This document shows, one piece after another, positions 1-12,799 of a stretch of 64,000 nucleotides of DNA. The DNA is taken from positions 54,050,101-54,114,100 of the forward strand of contig CM069872.1 in assembly GCA_036172665.1 (NCBI GenBank), given 5' to 3'. How positions within the stretch are numbered: the first letter of the stretch is position 1; each line of letters starts with the position of its first letter. The position numbers and the translations under genes are program-made. This DNA comes from Prosopocoilus inquinatus (Eukaryota; Arthropoda; Insecta; Coleoptera; Lucanidae). Below the pieces are notes generated by a model. The model was not told the origin of the DNA and searched no databases. It saw only the letters and a program-made list of their open reading frames with translations.

Positions 1-1080
1 GCACCATGGGTCTATCTTGATCGGTTCTCGAGTTGCAACTACGAAAAACAAATGAAAAAACTCGAAGACTGTCCGCGCTAGACACCTCATGCGACCCATC
101 AATTCAGGCTAGAATTTTCTCGGGAATTCAAAAATGCCGTTATAAACAACGCGTTTCGTTAAAATTACGCAACTTCGATGGATTTTTCGGGAAGGAGATG
201 TTCATTTGTTTTTCTTTTTTTTTTTTTCGTAAACGATACTTGACGCAATTTTGGCGCCAAGGTGTATTGGGGGAAGCGTCGTTGCGGATCATGTAATCAT
301 TTGGATTAGGGCGAGAGTGGATGGGGGGGGGGGGTATCTTAGGAACATTTGTTACAATTTTTTCATTTTTCATTTGCCAAAGCTTGTAAAGAGGCCTGTA
401 AACGGAGTTTTTAAAAAAATCTAAAGGAGTTTTTTTTTTATTAAAAAAATCTAGTTTTTTTATATATAAAAAAAAAATGAAAATCGCTATAACTTCTAAA
501 TTAAAGCAAATCGAACCTACGTTGACAGAGTGTTTTCCTCATAAAATTACATCTGCTTTCGTTTGCCGAAGTTTGTAAGGAGGCCAGCGAATCACCCTGT
601 ATAAGGGGTCTTCAAGAAATATGCTTCTTCTCAATTTAAAAAATATTTAAAATCGCTGCAACTTCTATTTTCCTCAAACAAATATAAAAATGAAAATCGC
701 TGCAACTTCTAAACAAAGGAAAATCGGACCTACATTGATAGGATGTTTCTTTTTTTTAACAAAATTACATAAAAAAAATAAAAAACCGCTATAACTTCTA
801 AACAAAAGCAAATTGAAGTTATGTTCATAGGACGTTTTCTTCGTAAAATTGCGTCTACTTTCATTTGGAAAAGTTTTTAAAGAAATCAGCGAATCACCCT
901 GTATACAGGACCTTAAAAAAATTATTATTTTTCTTGAATTTATATGTAGGTGTACATACAGGGTGTTTTTTTTTTTTTTTTATAAAAGAAAGTGCTTGAT
1001 TAACGTAGTGCGTGTTTTCGGAAGGAAATTAATTATTTTCTTTTCTGTTTATACAGGGTGTTCGGAAGACAGTGTCCGAT
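1..1080. repeat. Diverged repeat family ending in ACCCTGTATA
   Basis: The stretch is made of diverged copies of one unit. Each copy contains AAAATCGCTATAACTTCTAA or a close variant (about 480, 650, 690 and 785), then a CGTTTGCCGAAGTTTGTAA-type block (about 370, 560, 860), and two copies end in GCGAATCACCCTGTATA (about 586 and 889). Further ACAGGGTG ends on the other strand lie at about 959 and 1053. No coding frame is convincing. It is probably the debris of an interspersed element whose end is the ACCCTGTATA motif, which recurs elsewhere in the window. Confidence 0.6.
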
Positions 1081-1660
1081 CTGTTGTTAGCGAAGTGTTA
1101 TTAGTGCGTGCTTCGCATCGCACGTCCCGTCCCCTCTCCTCGGCGTGTGTTTAACAATCAGCTCGTCCGCGGAGGGTGGCACGGGAGAGAAAAAAAAAAT
1201 TGTCGAAGGCATGTCCGGACATGTGGGTAGTCCGACGTACAATTAAACGACACGGCAGCAACAGAAGCCCTTTAATGTGATAGTATATCAAAATAACATC
1301 CATCCGAGCGGGGCTCGCTCTAAAATCAATGAACGCCATGCGCGTCCTGGGCCTTGCAGGGGTGGGAGAAAGACTGCTCCATAGGCGCCAACCCGGACAG
1401 TCCACGCCTATGGTGCCAGCTGCACCTAGCAGATCCCCAGGAGTCTGTGTGTGATGTGCCCGCCGAGGATGAGGCATGGCCTGCCACGATGTAGCCCCTG
1501 AGGTGAGTCAGAGTAGATCCTGCATGTACCCAACGCGAATCAGGAAGGCCACCCCCGAAAAACAAACCACAAAAAAAATAAATGGAAAAGAAGGAAAACG
1601 TGGCTGCGTAAAAGATGAGATGAAGACCCCCCCGGATTATAATCCCAGTGACCCCTAAAC
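1081..1660. other. GC-richer unassigned segment, possible element fragment
   Basis: This segment is clearly richer in GC than its flanks and contains a perfect 9-bp inverted repeat, CCATAGGCG at 1379-1387 and CGCCTATGG at 1405-1413. Several short frames are open on both strands but none has a recognisable domain. The composition and abrupt edges would fit a fragment of a transposable element, which is inference only. Confidence 0.3.
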
Positions 1661-2150
1661 CATCTCACCTGACCTATTTTCGCAATTATCTGGAGCAGAT
1701 CATTAAGTGACAGGACCAAACATAAACAAATACATAGATTTTCGGCCGCTATCGATCTTGCTTTCGCCGCCGTTTAAAAACGCCGCCGCTTCCGGATTAG
1801 AGAATCACTTCCGCCGCCGTTTTAATACCTGTAATTATTACCGCTTCCGTTAATTGCGGTCGTTTCAAGTGCATATGCATAACGTGTTATTTCTTTTTTT
1901 GTTTTGTTTGGCCTTCCGAGCCGGAGCGCCTAATTAAAAATTAGGATTACGATTACAACACCAATATACACTCGACGGTGATCCCCTGGATTTCGTCTCA
2001 CTAATGAACGCCCCGCGCAAACACCTGATTAATTCGTTTGTTTTGCGTGTAGCCAAAAATATTAGCTTTCTTTTGGATTAGCGGATTCAAAACCCACTCG
2101 AGCTTTTATTTTTAGTACCTACTAATACTTCACTAAACAATTTTTTTTTT
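1661..2150. other. Intergenic DNA, no gene seen
   Basis: AT-rich sequence with short CCGCCG-containing blocks near 1745-1860. I see no splice-bounded exon and no convincing reading frame. Confidence 0.4.
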
Positions 2151-2154
2151 TTTT

Positions 2155-2510
2155 TGCTTAAGCGGCGCCTAAGAGATAGGCAACCAAATTAACAACAGGT
2201 GTTAGTTGGGTGCCTATTGAATTTTGCCAAAAAAAAAATAATAATAATCGGTTCAATTCAACGCCGCCCGCCGCCGAAGCTTCGTGTTTCTCTTACCCCT
2301 GCACATCTTTAAACGCCTGTTAAGTGATAGGAAATCGAATTAACAACACAACAGTGTTAGTTGGGTGGCCTATATATTCCTATTGAATCTGTCAAGACTT
2401 TGCTACAACCATAGAGACTTTCTTCTTCAATCTTTTTCTTGTTTCTCTTTCTTCAAACGCCTTAACCTATAGGCAACCAAATTAACAGCACACATGTTTC
2501 GCAGCAAGCT
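2155..2510. repeat. Three diverged tandem copies of a ~150-bp unit
   Basis: The block GATAGGCAACCAAATTAACA or a variant recurs at about 2174, 2326 and 2470. The first two copies are followed by a GTGTTAGTTGGGTG block and then CCTATTGAAT. Spacing is about 150 bp. The copies have diverged by substitutions and small indels. Confidence 0.6.
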
Positions 2511-5490
2511 GTGGTTCTTGATCTTCGGGTTACTTTTTTTTTGGTTTCTCTTCCACCTGCATACCTTGGATTCAAGTTATAACGTGAATACGAAATTCCA
2601 ATGGAGGGAAGACGAGGAAGACGAATTCTCTTCTTCCTTTTATTACTTGGCTTGATATATCTTCTGCACTCCTCGGACGATGAAAGTCGATGGAACAGAT
2701 AAGCGCCGCCAATTTTCCCGTGTACTTTACGACGTCGTAAATAAACAATTCCTTCTTCGCCGTGCCCCCCCTCCGATACTCTCCATCTATCTATCTATCG
2801 GGGTGCGCTTGAAACGGCTCCCGTGATAAACGCCGCCTGTTAAGTCGACTTTAAAGTCCAATAAAGGCCGGATACGCATTCGCCGTAACAATATGATTTT
2901 AACGTACCCTATAATCGAAACAGGCGTCGCGCGTCGTCTTACGAAGTGACGACTAAATACGGCGGCAACCGCAAAACGGATTAGGGTAAATTAGAAATGA
3001 GATACGTTATTGTCAACGTTATTAACAAATTAGTAGAAATAAGATACGTTATTATCAACGTTATTAACAAGTTGGTTGGAGGATGATGGCATTTTAGATG
3101 ACAAACTGCTCGCCGTCTGTCATTTTCGATCAAAAACTGGGCGCGTGATGGCGCACGCGACTTAAATGTTGTCAAAGTTATTATTATTAACGCAAACGTT
3201 ATTTGCGAATGCGCGCCTTCATCCTCACAGCTGTCATCTTTAATCTACCATTAAATAAGGATAAATTAAAAATGAGATCACGACGATAAGTTACTAACGT
3301 AAACGTTATTGTAATTGGGGTTAATTGGGGCGAGGGGAGGAATGATAGGATAAATAGCGTAGACGCTAATCCGCAACCCAAACAGCATTCGGTTTAATAA
3401 CGAAGAATGCATTGGCGGCAAGTCTTTCTTTTTAATAAAAAAATGACAGTTAACGTTATTTCCTTTAATTTCTAATCAAGATCTTTTACACTTAACTGCC
3501 TTTTGTAGGACGTAAAAGGGTAAATATAAATAATAACGTATAAAGTGAGGTTAATTAACCAAAATAATCGAAACAAAGCTTAAGACGATGAAGGATAAAT
3601 AGACAAGTGACGCTATTTGGGAGCACGCACGCTATAATTTTTTTTTTTGTATTTAGCCAAAACGTCAATTAACCAAAACAATCGAAATAGAGGTTAAGAT
3701 GATGAAGGATAAATAGGCGAGCTAGATAACACCTCCGTTATTTCGTTAAGACAAGTCGCGCTATTTGGGGGCATGTTCCGCTATTTCTTTAAGACAAATC
3801 GCGCTATTTGGGAGCACGCACGCTATACATATTTTTTTTGTATTTAGCGAAAATGTTATTATAGCAGAGAAAATACTAACCAGCAGCTTCAAAATTTTTT
3901 TTAAATCTCTACTGCCGTCGATGTCGTTATTATTTAACGTTCTCGTGCGAGATGCTTGTGACAAAAGTCATTATAAAATTATATTTCTTTATTGTCAAAA
4001 CGGAAGAATTATAATAACGTCGAAATACATAACGTCTTCATTCGCAAAAAAAATTGTAGTACCTGTTACTGTTGTTTGACGAGATAAATAACGTTATTAA
4101 TAACGTTGACGTTACTGTAGACAATTAAACGATTTGTTTTATCCAACAAGAGTACCGTGTAACGTTAACTACTTTATTGACTGACACCTTTATTGTTCGT
4201 CCTCCGAAAACAAAGGTGTAATTATAAACGTCCGTTCGAACGGTGACGCTAGACGCAAACCAGAAGCCGGCGCGCTTTGATCCGGAAACACATTTCCCTC
4301 ATTCCGTCGGTCACATCAAGCCGTCAAAGTTCAAAGCTTCTTTCCCGTTAAAATACAGCCGAAGATTTCCGCTCAAATCCGCCGGTAATCCCCCGCCGGG
4401 ATCGACCCCGGGTCGCATCATGCACTCGCTAAGGGGCGAGTCGGTCCCGTTCCGGGCCTTAAGTGCACTTTCGCGTAATTTAAATTAACCCCCTCCACCG
4501 AGCGACGAGAACGGGGAAGTTTAAGCTAATTCGGAGCTCTAACGTGAGCGAGCTTCTTTCGATTCGAAGTTTGTGAGGGGCGGGGGGAGCACATTACCAA
4601 TCGATCAGAATTAATGACGCGTTTAATAACTTAGCGTTGCGTTATAGTCGGGGGCGTTTAATTTCGACGAACTCGTGGACTTTTCGGGCTTCCCCTAATT
4701 TGTTGGGCAGGAAAAAACATCGGGTAGGTCGGTAGCGGTCGCCAGGAGCAAAAAAAAACCACTAAACACCACGCGGAGGGAGGGGGTTAATTTTACATAG
4801 GGAGCCTACGTTATCTTAAGTATGTATGTAGGTATGGTTGCCTAACTAACTGGCATCTATTAAAAAGAAGATGTGACTGACGACTTCTGTTAACTACGGT
4901 TAGCTAGGCAACCACACCTACACATTTCAACCTCCTACCTCCCCAAAATAACAAAAAAAAAAAAAACTAAAATCAAATATTTCTGTCATTTTTGTCATCT
5001 CTGAATTGTCTGTCTCGGTCGTTACGTTAGTAAACAGCAAACGTTGCGTCGTAGAAAACGAGAGGTGAAAAGACGGGAGACGTCGAGCAACAATTACACC
5101 ACCCCGAAAACATCGACGCGGCGAGAAGGGTGGAAAACGAGGGAGCAGCAAACAAGCGCGTTCCTCGCAAATTATGCACCGGAGGGCGCGGGGAGTTAAT
5201 GAGAAGAAATGATTAAATTTTCCGAAGAAAATACGGCCCGGCACGTGTCCGCGCGCGTAATTCCCCTTCCTCTCTATTATTCAAGCGGATGGAGTGGGGG
5301 GTTCCTTGCCCTTCGGCCACTCGTCCACCACCGTCGCCAACCTCAAGTTTTGTTTTGTTTTGTCTTTCGAACCACTAGGGATTAAGAACTTTTTTCTTTA
5401 AATGTGTAAGATTAAAAGCAACATAAATTGAGATTTAAAATGGACACCCTGTATAAGATGAATGCGCTGGGCAGAGTTGTCTATTAAGAT
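2511..5490. other. Intergenic DNA with AACGTTATT-rich and duplicated blocks
   Basis: No gene is supported. The region 2990-4110 is strewn with AACGTTATT. Between 3540 and 3850 there is a local duplication: AATTAACCAAAA, then AATCGAAA, then GATGAAGGATAAATAG occur near 3552 and 3668, and CGCTATTTGGGAGCACGCAC occurs near 3612 and 3803. A GC-richer island lies at 4230-4480. An open frame there (4243-4488) lacks splice sites or domains, so I treat it as non-coding. Confidence 0.45.
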
Positions 5491-7165
5491 GATAATTGCG
5501 TTGTATTCAACAACGCCATCTGTTGCGACTGATTGATAGCGCGCTTTTCATTTACTTTTACGAGGGTGTTTCATTTTCTTTTTTGTTACCTTTCTTTCCA
5601 TTTTTTTTTTTGTTTTAATTAGTTCTGTTTATAAAGTCCCCGGTTACAGAGACTTCAGTCACATTGAAAATATATTGACCGCTATCTAAGAAGTCACTTT
5701 TATTAAGGGGGAAGGGATGTAAGGTTATATTGAAAAATCAAAAGCCAATGAGCTCAAGTTTCAACCGGCGGCGGTCAGGTTGGAATGGTAAAAAAACAAT
5801 TGTAACACACAACGCCATCTATTGAAATACGCCGAAAGTCTTTTTGCGTTTGTTTTCACGGGGATGGTTCCCCCAACTACGCGAAAGATAGTTAAGAAAA
5901 TGTCACCTGCCGTCAGTAAACGAAGAAATGAATAGTATTTGCGTGAGATGTTGAACAACGCCATCTATTGCGCGGCCTTTTCTGTTGTTCCGTCGGTGAA
6001 ATAATACTTCGTTTTGTCGCAGTTCGCTTCAAATGGTTTCGTTTTTTTTTTTTAATTTAAATTTATGACTGGATCGTGCTTAAAAATCCAAAGCGCTTTC
6101 ATATATTTTATTTTTAGTTATTACTATTATACATTATATTATATTTATATATATTTCTGTGCATGAAAAGAACTCAAAGTAACTGGACCTCCGTCGTAAT
6201 AAAATGATAATGACCTTCCAGGGCGTCACTTCTATTAAGGGGGAAAGGATGTAAGATTGTACTGAAAAACCGAAAACCATTGGGCAACGTTTCCGATTGA
6301 CGCGACGCGACGCGGCTGTCATTTGTGAGCGGTAAAAAAAAAATTGCTAGCGCTGTTGTAATTGCGCAACGTTCAACAACGCCATCTATTGAAATACACG
6401 GAAAGTTTTTTTTTGCGTTTGTTTTATGGGGATGGTTCACTAGCTAGATTTCCCCAACAATTCGAAAGGTGGTTAAAAATGTCGCTTGCCGTCAATAAAC
6501 GAAGAAATGAAACTTGTTTGTTGGGGGGGGGGGTTGTTGAACAGCGCCATCTGTTGTGTTTTTTCTATTCAATCGGCGACATTACACTAACTAGCTTCTG
6601 CCCAACAATTCCAAACGTGGTTAAAAAATGTCACATGCCGTCAATAAACGAAGAAGTGAAGCTTTTTTTTGTGTGGGGGGGGGGTGAACAGCGCCATCTG
6701 TATGTTTTTTACTACTCAATCGGCGACATTTCATTAGCTAGCTTTCCCCAACAATTCCAAAGGTGGTTCAAAAATGTTACTTGCCGTCGATAAACGAAGA
6801 AATGAAACTTGTTTGTGGGGGGATGTTGAACAGCGCCATCTATTGTGTTTTTTTCTACTCAATCGGCGACATTTCACTAGCTAGCTTTCCCCAACAATTC
6901 CAAAGGTGATTAAAAAATGTCACTTGCCGCCAAAAACGAAGAAGTGAAGCTTGTTTGTGGGGGAGGGGGGGGGGGTGAACAGCGCCATCTGTTGTGTTTT
7001 TTCTATTCAATCGGCGACGTTTCACTAGCTAGCTTTCCCCAACAATTCCAAAGGTGGTTAAAAAATGTCACTTGCCGTCAATAAACGAAGAAATTAAATT
7101 TGTTTGTGGGGGGGATGTTGAACAGCGCCATCTATTGTGTTTTTTTCTAATCAATCGGCGACGTA
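5490..7165 (+). repeat. Tandem array, ~145-bp unit, each with a GCGCCATCT motif
   Basis: Between about 6377 and 7165 a unit of about 145 bp is repeated. Each copy has CAGCGCCATCT followed by GTTG or ATTG in most, then ATCGGCGAC, CTAGCTTTCCCCAACAATTC, GTGGTTAAAAAATGTCACTT, GTCAATAAACGAAGAA and a G-run. Motif starts are 6377 (CAACGCCATCT), 6542, 6689, 6831, 6980 and 7123, so the last spacings are 147, 142, 149 and 143 bp. Older copies of the motif are at about 5511, 5810 and 5956. A larger unit is also duplicated: TATTAAGGGGGAAGGGATGT-like blocks occur near 5702, 6233 and 7415. Open frames across the array are by-products of the repeat. Confidence 0.85.
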
Positions 7166-8590
7166 CAGGACCAAAATTCTTCGCCTGTTCACTCACGTTG
7201 TTTCCTTTCTCTATTCATCACTGAATTGTGTTTAAAAATCCATTGCCTTTTCTTACTATTTGTTTTTACATTTACATATTTTTTTAATATTTTTTCCTTT
7301 TCCCGTCTTTTTCAGTTTTTTTTTTTTTAATAATTTCAACGTTTGTAAAAAGCCGATAACGAAGAACCCGGGCATATACTGAAAAGGTGCTGACCATCTA
7401 GGACAAACACGTTAATTAAGGGGGAAGGGATGTAAGGTATTTTCTGAACTTGCGAAATGAACCGTGACGTCACGATCAGAGGGCGGCGATTTCTTGATTC
7501 AATTCTACCAATCGAGAACGTCGCAGATCGGTGCAGATGACAGAGAGAAGTGCATCCGGAAGTCTCTGATTTTAACAAGCTGTCTTGAGCACAACAAGAA
7601 GCGGCAGGCCGCGAAGTATATTATTTGAAGCGTACACATGAAGGGAACATAAATTCTCTTTATGAAGCCCCGGCGGCCCCGCCTCGGACAAAGCTCGGCG
7701 GAGGCGCACGTCGCCCCTTAACAAGGCTTTAGTGCATTGACGGTCTCTTTATGTCGAAAAACATTGCGAGACGGATGTTCCTCGCGATAAACTCACCCGG
7801 AGGGCACTTACGCTTAATTATATTTTAATTGTCGTGCGTCTGAACAGACGAAAAGCGAAAATCAAATTCACTTATTCAATAATACAGGGATAAACAAAAT
7901 GAATTTAGCCGCTTTCCCGTTACTCGAAAATGCAAGAAAAGCCTACCTTCCAGTTTGGCAGGTTTGTACACGACGGTCTTGAGCGTTTAAAACCCGACTG
8001 AGCTTGAAATGCAAGGCAGCAGGGGAAACCCAACTGCAAAATTCAGAGGTAACGGCAAAGCGCCTTACGTGTTGGTGCGTTGTTGAAAATCAACTCGACG
8101 TCTCGGACCTTCCCCTAATATATTCTGCACGATTCTAAACGTGATTCCTCCTGTTTCGGTTTGTTCGACGTCGGAAGAAAGCACGCGCGCATAAATACAA
8201 TCTAAACCCCCTGGAGGAGGGGGGGCAGGAGGGTCGCCTTCGCACCGCATCCCCGTTGAATTAAAGATCAGGCCATTCCTAAATAACATCCAGCTTCTTA
8301 GCACATCGCCGGCCGCGATAAAGCGCACATAAATTCCGGTCCGGACGACCTTATAAAAATTTTAACGGAGCGCGGAGGTCTTGCTCGGAGCCCATTAATT
8401 GGGGGATGAATAATCGCGCATTGTAACTAATCAGGATCGGGTATCGACCGGCGCGGTTTTTAATTTTGTCTTCAGATTCGGATGGACGAGAGTGAGGAGG
8501 AAGCGGAAAATAAATCGTGCGGATTGCCAACCTTTAACTCGATTGGATTAACTTCGTTGTCCTCAGCGTCCGTCCGCTCCGGAACTCCTC
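7166..8590. other. Intergenic DNA, no gene seen
   Basis: Mixed AT-rich and moderately GC-rich sequence. The part near 7415 still belongs to the duplicated block of the preceding array. Nothing else is assignable. Confidence 0.4.
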
Positions 8591-10830
8591 GTGCTTGCTA
8601 CGAAAATTTAAAATCCTCTCCAGAAATTTAAAACGCAATCAGGATAAACTTTTCTGCGATTTCTTTAATGTTCGGGTAAATTCTGGAACTCCGGATGCCT
8701 GCTCCGAAATCTCCAACATCCCCTCCAGAATCTCAAAATGCTGTTGATTCTTCAAAATCCATTCCGGAAACTTGGAATCCCTCCATGGACTTAGCGATGT
8801 CTTTAATAATTGGGATATCGAGTAATTTCTGTAACTCCGGATATCTGCTCCGAAATCCCCAACATCCCTTCCAGAACCTCAAAATGCGGTCTGCTTCCTC
8901 AAAACTCACTCCGGAAGCTTGGAACCCGTCCTGGGACTCAGAAAGTCTTTAATGACTCATGCCGGTTAAATTTATTGCTCTATCAGAACTCCGGAACCTG
9001 CTCTGAAACCTGAAAATCCTCTCCGCAACGTCAAAATCCGGGTAGGCTCCTCGAAACCCACTCCGGAAACCTGGGGCAGGCTGGAGCTCAGCAAAATTTT
9101 TAAAATTAAATTAAGTGAAAACCCCCACCGGAAACTTGAAAGGAACTCGCTCCGGAACCTCGGAGCCTACTCTGAGTCCTCGTAACTCACGCAGGAACCG
9201 CGGGTTTCTTCAATCTGCTCCGAAGTCTCATCAAATTTTATAAAATATCGTTGACATTTGGAAATTGGGTAAATTCGATGCCTCGGGAACTCGCTCCGGA
9301 ACCTCCGGGTCTTCATAACTTACGAGGGAACCGCGAGACTGCAAATCTGCTCGAAACTCTCATCAAATTTTATAAAATGTCGTTAACATTTGGAAATTGG
9401 GTAAATTCGATGTCTCAGGAACTCGCTCCGGAATCTCGGAGCCTACTCTGAGTTTTCGTAACTCACGCAGGAACCGCGAGACTCTAAATCTGCTCAAAAC
9501 TCTCATCAAATTTTATAAAATGTCGTTAACATTCGGAAATTGGGTAAATTCGATGCCTCAGGAACTCGCTCCGGAACCTCCGGGTCTTCATAACTTACGA
9601 GGGAACCGCGAGACTGCAAATCTGCTCGAAACTCTCATCAAATTTTATAAAATGTCGTTAACATTTGGAAATTGGGTGAATTCGATGCCTCAGGAATTCG
9701 CTCCGGAACCTCCGGGTCTTCATAACTTACAAGGGAACCGCGAGGCTCTGAAATCTGGTCCGGACTATCAAAATACGCCCCTCCCCCCTCACCTTAGAAA
9801 CTGTTCTAGTACTCGGAAACTCGCACCGGAACCTTCAAATCCGTTTAGGAACTCAGTAAATTTAATAAAATTTCGTTAACACTTGGGTATTAGGTAAATT
9901 TTATGTCGCAGGAAGTCGCTCGGGAACCTCGGAGTCTACTCCGACTATCCATAACTCACGCGGGAACCGTTATTAAAGTTATTTTTAATACGCTCGGAAA
10001 CCTTAGAAACTGTTCTGGTACTCGGAAACTCGCACCGGAACCTTGCAACCCGTTCAGGAACTCACCAAATTTCATAAAATTTCGTTAACAGTTGGAAATT
10101 GGTTAAAGTCAATTGCTCAGGAATTCGTTCCGAAACCGCAGCACTCAGAAATCTGCTCCAGATTCTCAAAACACGCTCCGGAACCTGGAAAACTGCTGGG
10201 CAGACGAGAACTCGCTCCGGAATAACAAAATCTGTATTGGAAGGAACTCAAATGCTCGGTAATATTTTTTTTAATGATAATAATTTCGTTAGCAGTTGGA
10301 TATTGGGTAAAGTCAATGTCTCAGGAATTCGCTCCGGAACCGTAGCACTCAGATATTTGCTCCAGGTTCTCAAAATGCGATCCGAAACCTCAAAAGCTAT
10401 TTTAGCACACAGGAATTCGCCCCGGAATCTCAAAATTCAGTGTTTCAGGAATTCGTTCCGGAATCACAGCACTCAGAAATATGCTCCAGATTCTCAAAAT
10501 ACGCTCCGGAACCTCAAAAACTATTTTAGCACACAGGAATTCGTTCCGGAATCTCAAAATTCAGTGTCTCAGGAATTCGCTTCGGAACCACACCACTCAG
10601 AAATCTGCTCCAGATTAATAAATGAATAAATTAAAAAAAGAAATACTAGAATTTAAATTCGACTTGCTCCGGAATATCGGACTCCATTCGAGGTTTTCAT
10701 AACTAACTCAGGAACCGCGGCACTCAGAAATTTATTCCAGATTATCAAAACAGACTCCGGAACTTCACCTGGATCTCTATTCCGAAACGTCGGAATCCTC
10801 TACGCAACTCCGGAATCCCTCAAAATTCTT
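8590..10830 (+). repeat. 2.2-kb degenerate satellite of CTCCGGAA-rich units
   Basis: The whole stretch is a degenerate array with phrases such as GAACTCGCTCCGGAACCT, AGAAATCTGCTCCAGATTCT and AAAATTTCGTTAACA recurring throughout. In 9228-9720 a higher-order unit of about 135-145 bp is especially regular: CTCATCAAATTTTATAAAAT, then GTTAACATTTGGAAATTGGG, then AATTCGATGCCTCAGGAACT. Copies begin near 9225, 9358, 9500 and 9635. Outside it the array decays into single CTCCGGAA phrases. The long open frames inside it (for example 9397-9879 and 10099-10629) simply read through the repeat and are not genes. Confidence 0.85.
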
Positions 10831-10949
10831 TCTAAAACGTCGGGACCGGAGTAAAAAAAGTGACCGTTATTTGTTTAACAATTCGAAATTCCTGATTTCG
10901 ATCCGAGCTTTCAGAACCAACTGCAGAAAGTTCGGCAACCGTAAATGAT

Positions 10950-12090
10950 TTAACTATGGACGTTCTACCTGTAGACGTCGATTATCAAGGACTTAAAAGT
11001 TCTAGACGTGGACTTAAAACATCTAGACACGAAAAGTTATCACGGATTAACCGCATTATTCCGAACTCTTCTTTCGAAGGAGAGTTTTTCCGAACGAGCG
11101 GCGCGCACGGGAACAAAGCGTGCCAAATTGAAGAGTAATGTAGTTGCAACCGCTTCGTTAGGGACGCGCGCGGAACGGGACCGAATCCCGTCGATCTCAT
11201 CGGCGGCGGGACTAACGCAGCCGGCAGTGATTTACGCCGCCGCCGCCGCCGCCGGTTAGTTTTAACTAGGTTTTGATTGAACCGACGCGATGTGACGCTG
11301 CGTCATCATCCGGACCGTAATTACTTCGCAGTTGACTGTTAATTATGGCGCGCTTTATTGTTAGCTATTCAACAACGGCGAACAAAGAAAATTACAGATC
11401 AATAATTAACAGTGGCATCAATTTAAAACGAGTTTATCATGGACATGCAGTGTCCAGAGCAGACAACAAAAACAATAGAAATAACTTGACGGCTACGGTG
11501 TTTGCAAACTTTCGTCTAGTTATTTATTTTTCATTATAGCAAGGCGTGTTAGATATGTTATGGACATTAAAAGTATAGACTAGCTCCACTCGTGCAACAT
11601 TCATTACGGACGTACAATATCTAGACACAAAAAATTGTTATGGAGCTTACAGATCTACGATTTTGAAGTACAAATTTTACGTCGCTAGATGGCGTACTCT
11701 TGGCGCACTCGTCTGATTCAATAGTCCCCCGTGATGTCATTAAGTTACTTTTTTTTTGGGCTCGCCTTCGTTCGCTTCGGACCCTAACGAAACTTATTCC
11801 GTTACATTACATTGTCTTCCGCCGCCGGCCGGACGAATTAAATTTGCCCGGATTCGATGATGCGTTGCTATTGGATCGCGATTAGATTCGGAGGAAACGA
11901 GTTGTTCGAAGGAGACTTTGACTAACCCGAACCCTCAATACCATCGCGGCCCTCGCGATCCGTAAACGAAGCAAGCGCTTCGATTTCGATTCATTTTTGT
12001 TTTTCAAATAAACGTACAAGGTGTGTTCGGAAAATAAACTTTGCGTTATTATTTAAGGTTCGAGTTCGTCACGGCCTACTGCGATAACAA
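10950..12090. repeat. Scattered single copies of the GGACGTT minisatellite
   Basis: Isolated degenerate copies of the family that becomes dense downstream: TGGACGTTCTACCTGTAGAC near 10957, GGACTTAAAAGTTCTAGACG near 10989, GGACATTAAAAGTATAGACT near 11563 and GGACGTACAATATCTAGACA near 11608. A (GCC)n run sits at 11237-11252. No gene is evident; the open frames at 11008-11259 and 11700-11885 are chance. Confidence 0.5.
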
Positions 12091-12127
12091 ATAAATAAGA
12101 AACGATTTATATATGCGTTTTTGTTTT

Positions 12128-12400
12128 TATTGAATGGACGTTGTAATTCTCCATGGACTTTACAACTGTAGACGTATTTTTTTTCCTCTTGAAAGAGATA
12201 CTGTCATGGACGTTGCAACTGCAGACGTTGAAAGCGATTTTGCCGTAGACGTTCCAACAGTAGATGTATTTCTTTTTTGTAGAAAGCGACTCTGCGGCGG
12301 ACGTTCCAACTGTAGACGTATTCTTTTCGTTGAAAGCGATTCTGCCATGGACGTTATAATTGTAGATGTGTCGCTTGTTGAAAAATGCGTTGATTTTCAT
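12128..12400 (+). repeat. GGACGTT/GTAGACG minisatellite block 1
   Basis: About six copies of a unit of about 50-60 bp. Each has TGGACGTTnnAACTGTAGAC or a variant, then a T-rich spacer and GTTGAAAGCGATTCTGCC. Copies start near 12134, 12154, 12207, 12250, 12299 and 12348. Two further copies lie at about 12750 and 12784. The reading frames open across this block on both strands come from the repeat. Confidence 0.8.
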
Positions 12401-12799
12401 CAAAATCCGGGAAATAAAGGCGAATGAAAGTTTGAGGTCGCGGGAGAGGGGCTTCAAAGAAATGTCGAAAAAATAATAATACAAGGGGTGCAAAGCACGT
12501 CGGACGGTGGCAATTTGTTAGCGGGATTCAAACGGAATACGAAAAGTTGGCGGCCACCTCGAATATTCCGGAGTTAATTGCAGCGCGTTAATTATCGGCG
12601 GCACGTGATCGCGTTCGGGGTGGAAACGAAGCCACCCCCTTTCCTTGATCGGCTGCCAGAAATATACGTACACAGAAAGTTCACCCGTAACGAACGCAAA
12701 AGTTACGAAGAAAAGATGGTCGCGTCCAGCGTGAACGTCGTTATATCCATGGACGTTTCTATTCCGAAAAAAAAAATGTCGCCATGGACGTTTCATCTG

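Noticed and set aside
1151..1658. Open frames in the GC-richer segment
   Set aside because: Short, overlapping on both strands, with no recognisable retroelement or protein motif that I can defend.
9251..10629. Series of open frames of 60-176 codons
   Set aside because: They only read through the CTCCGGAA satellite; the peptides are the repeat translated, and all frames are similarly open.
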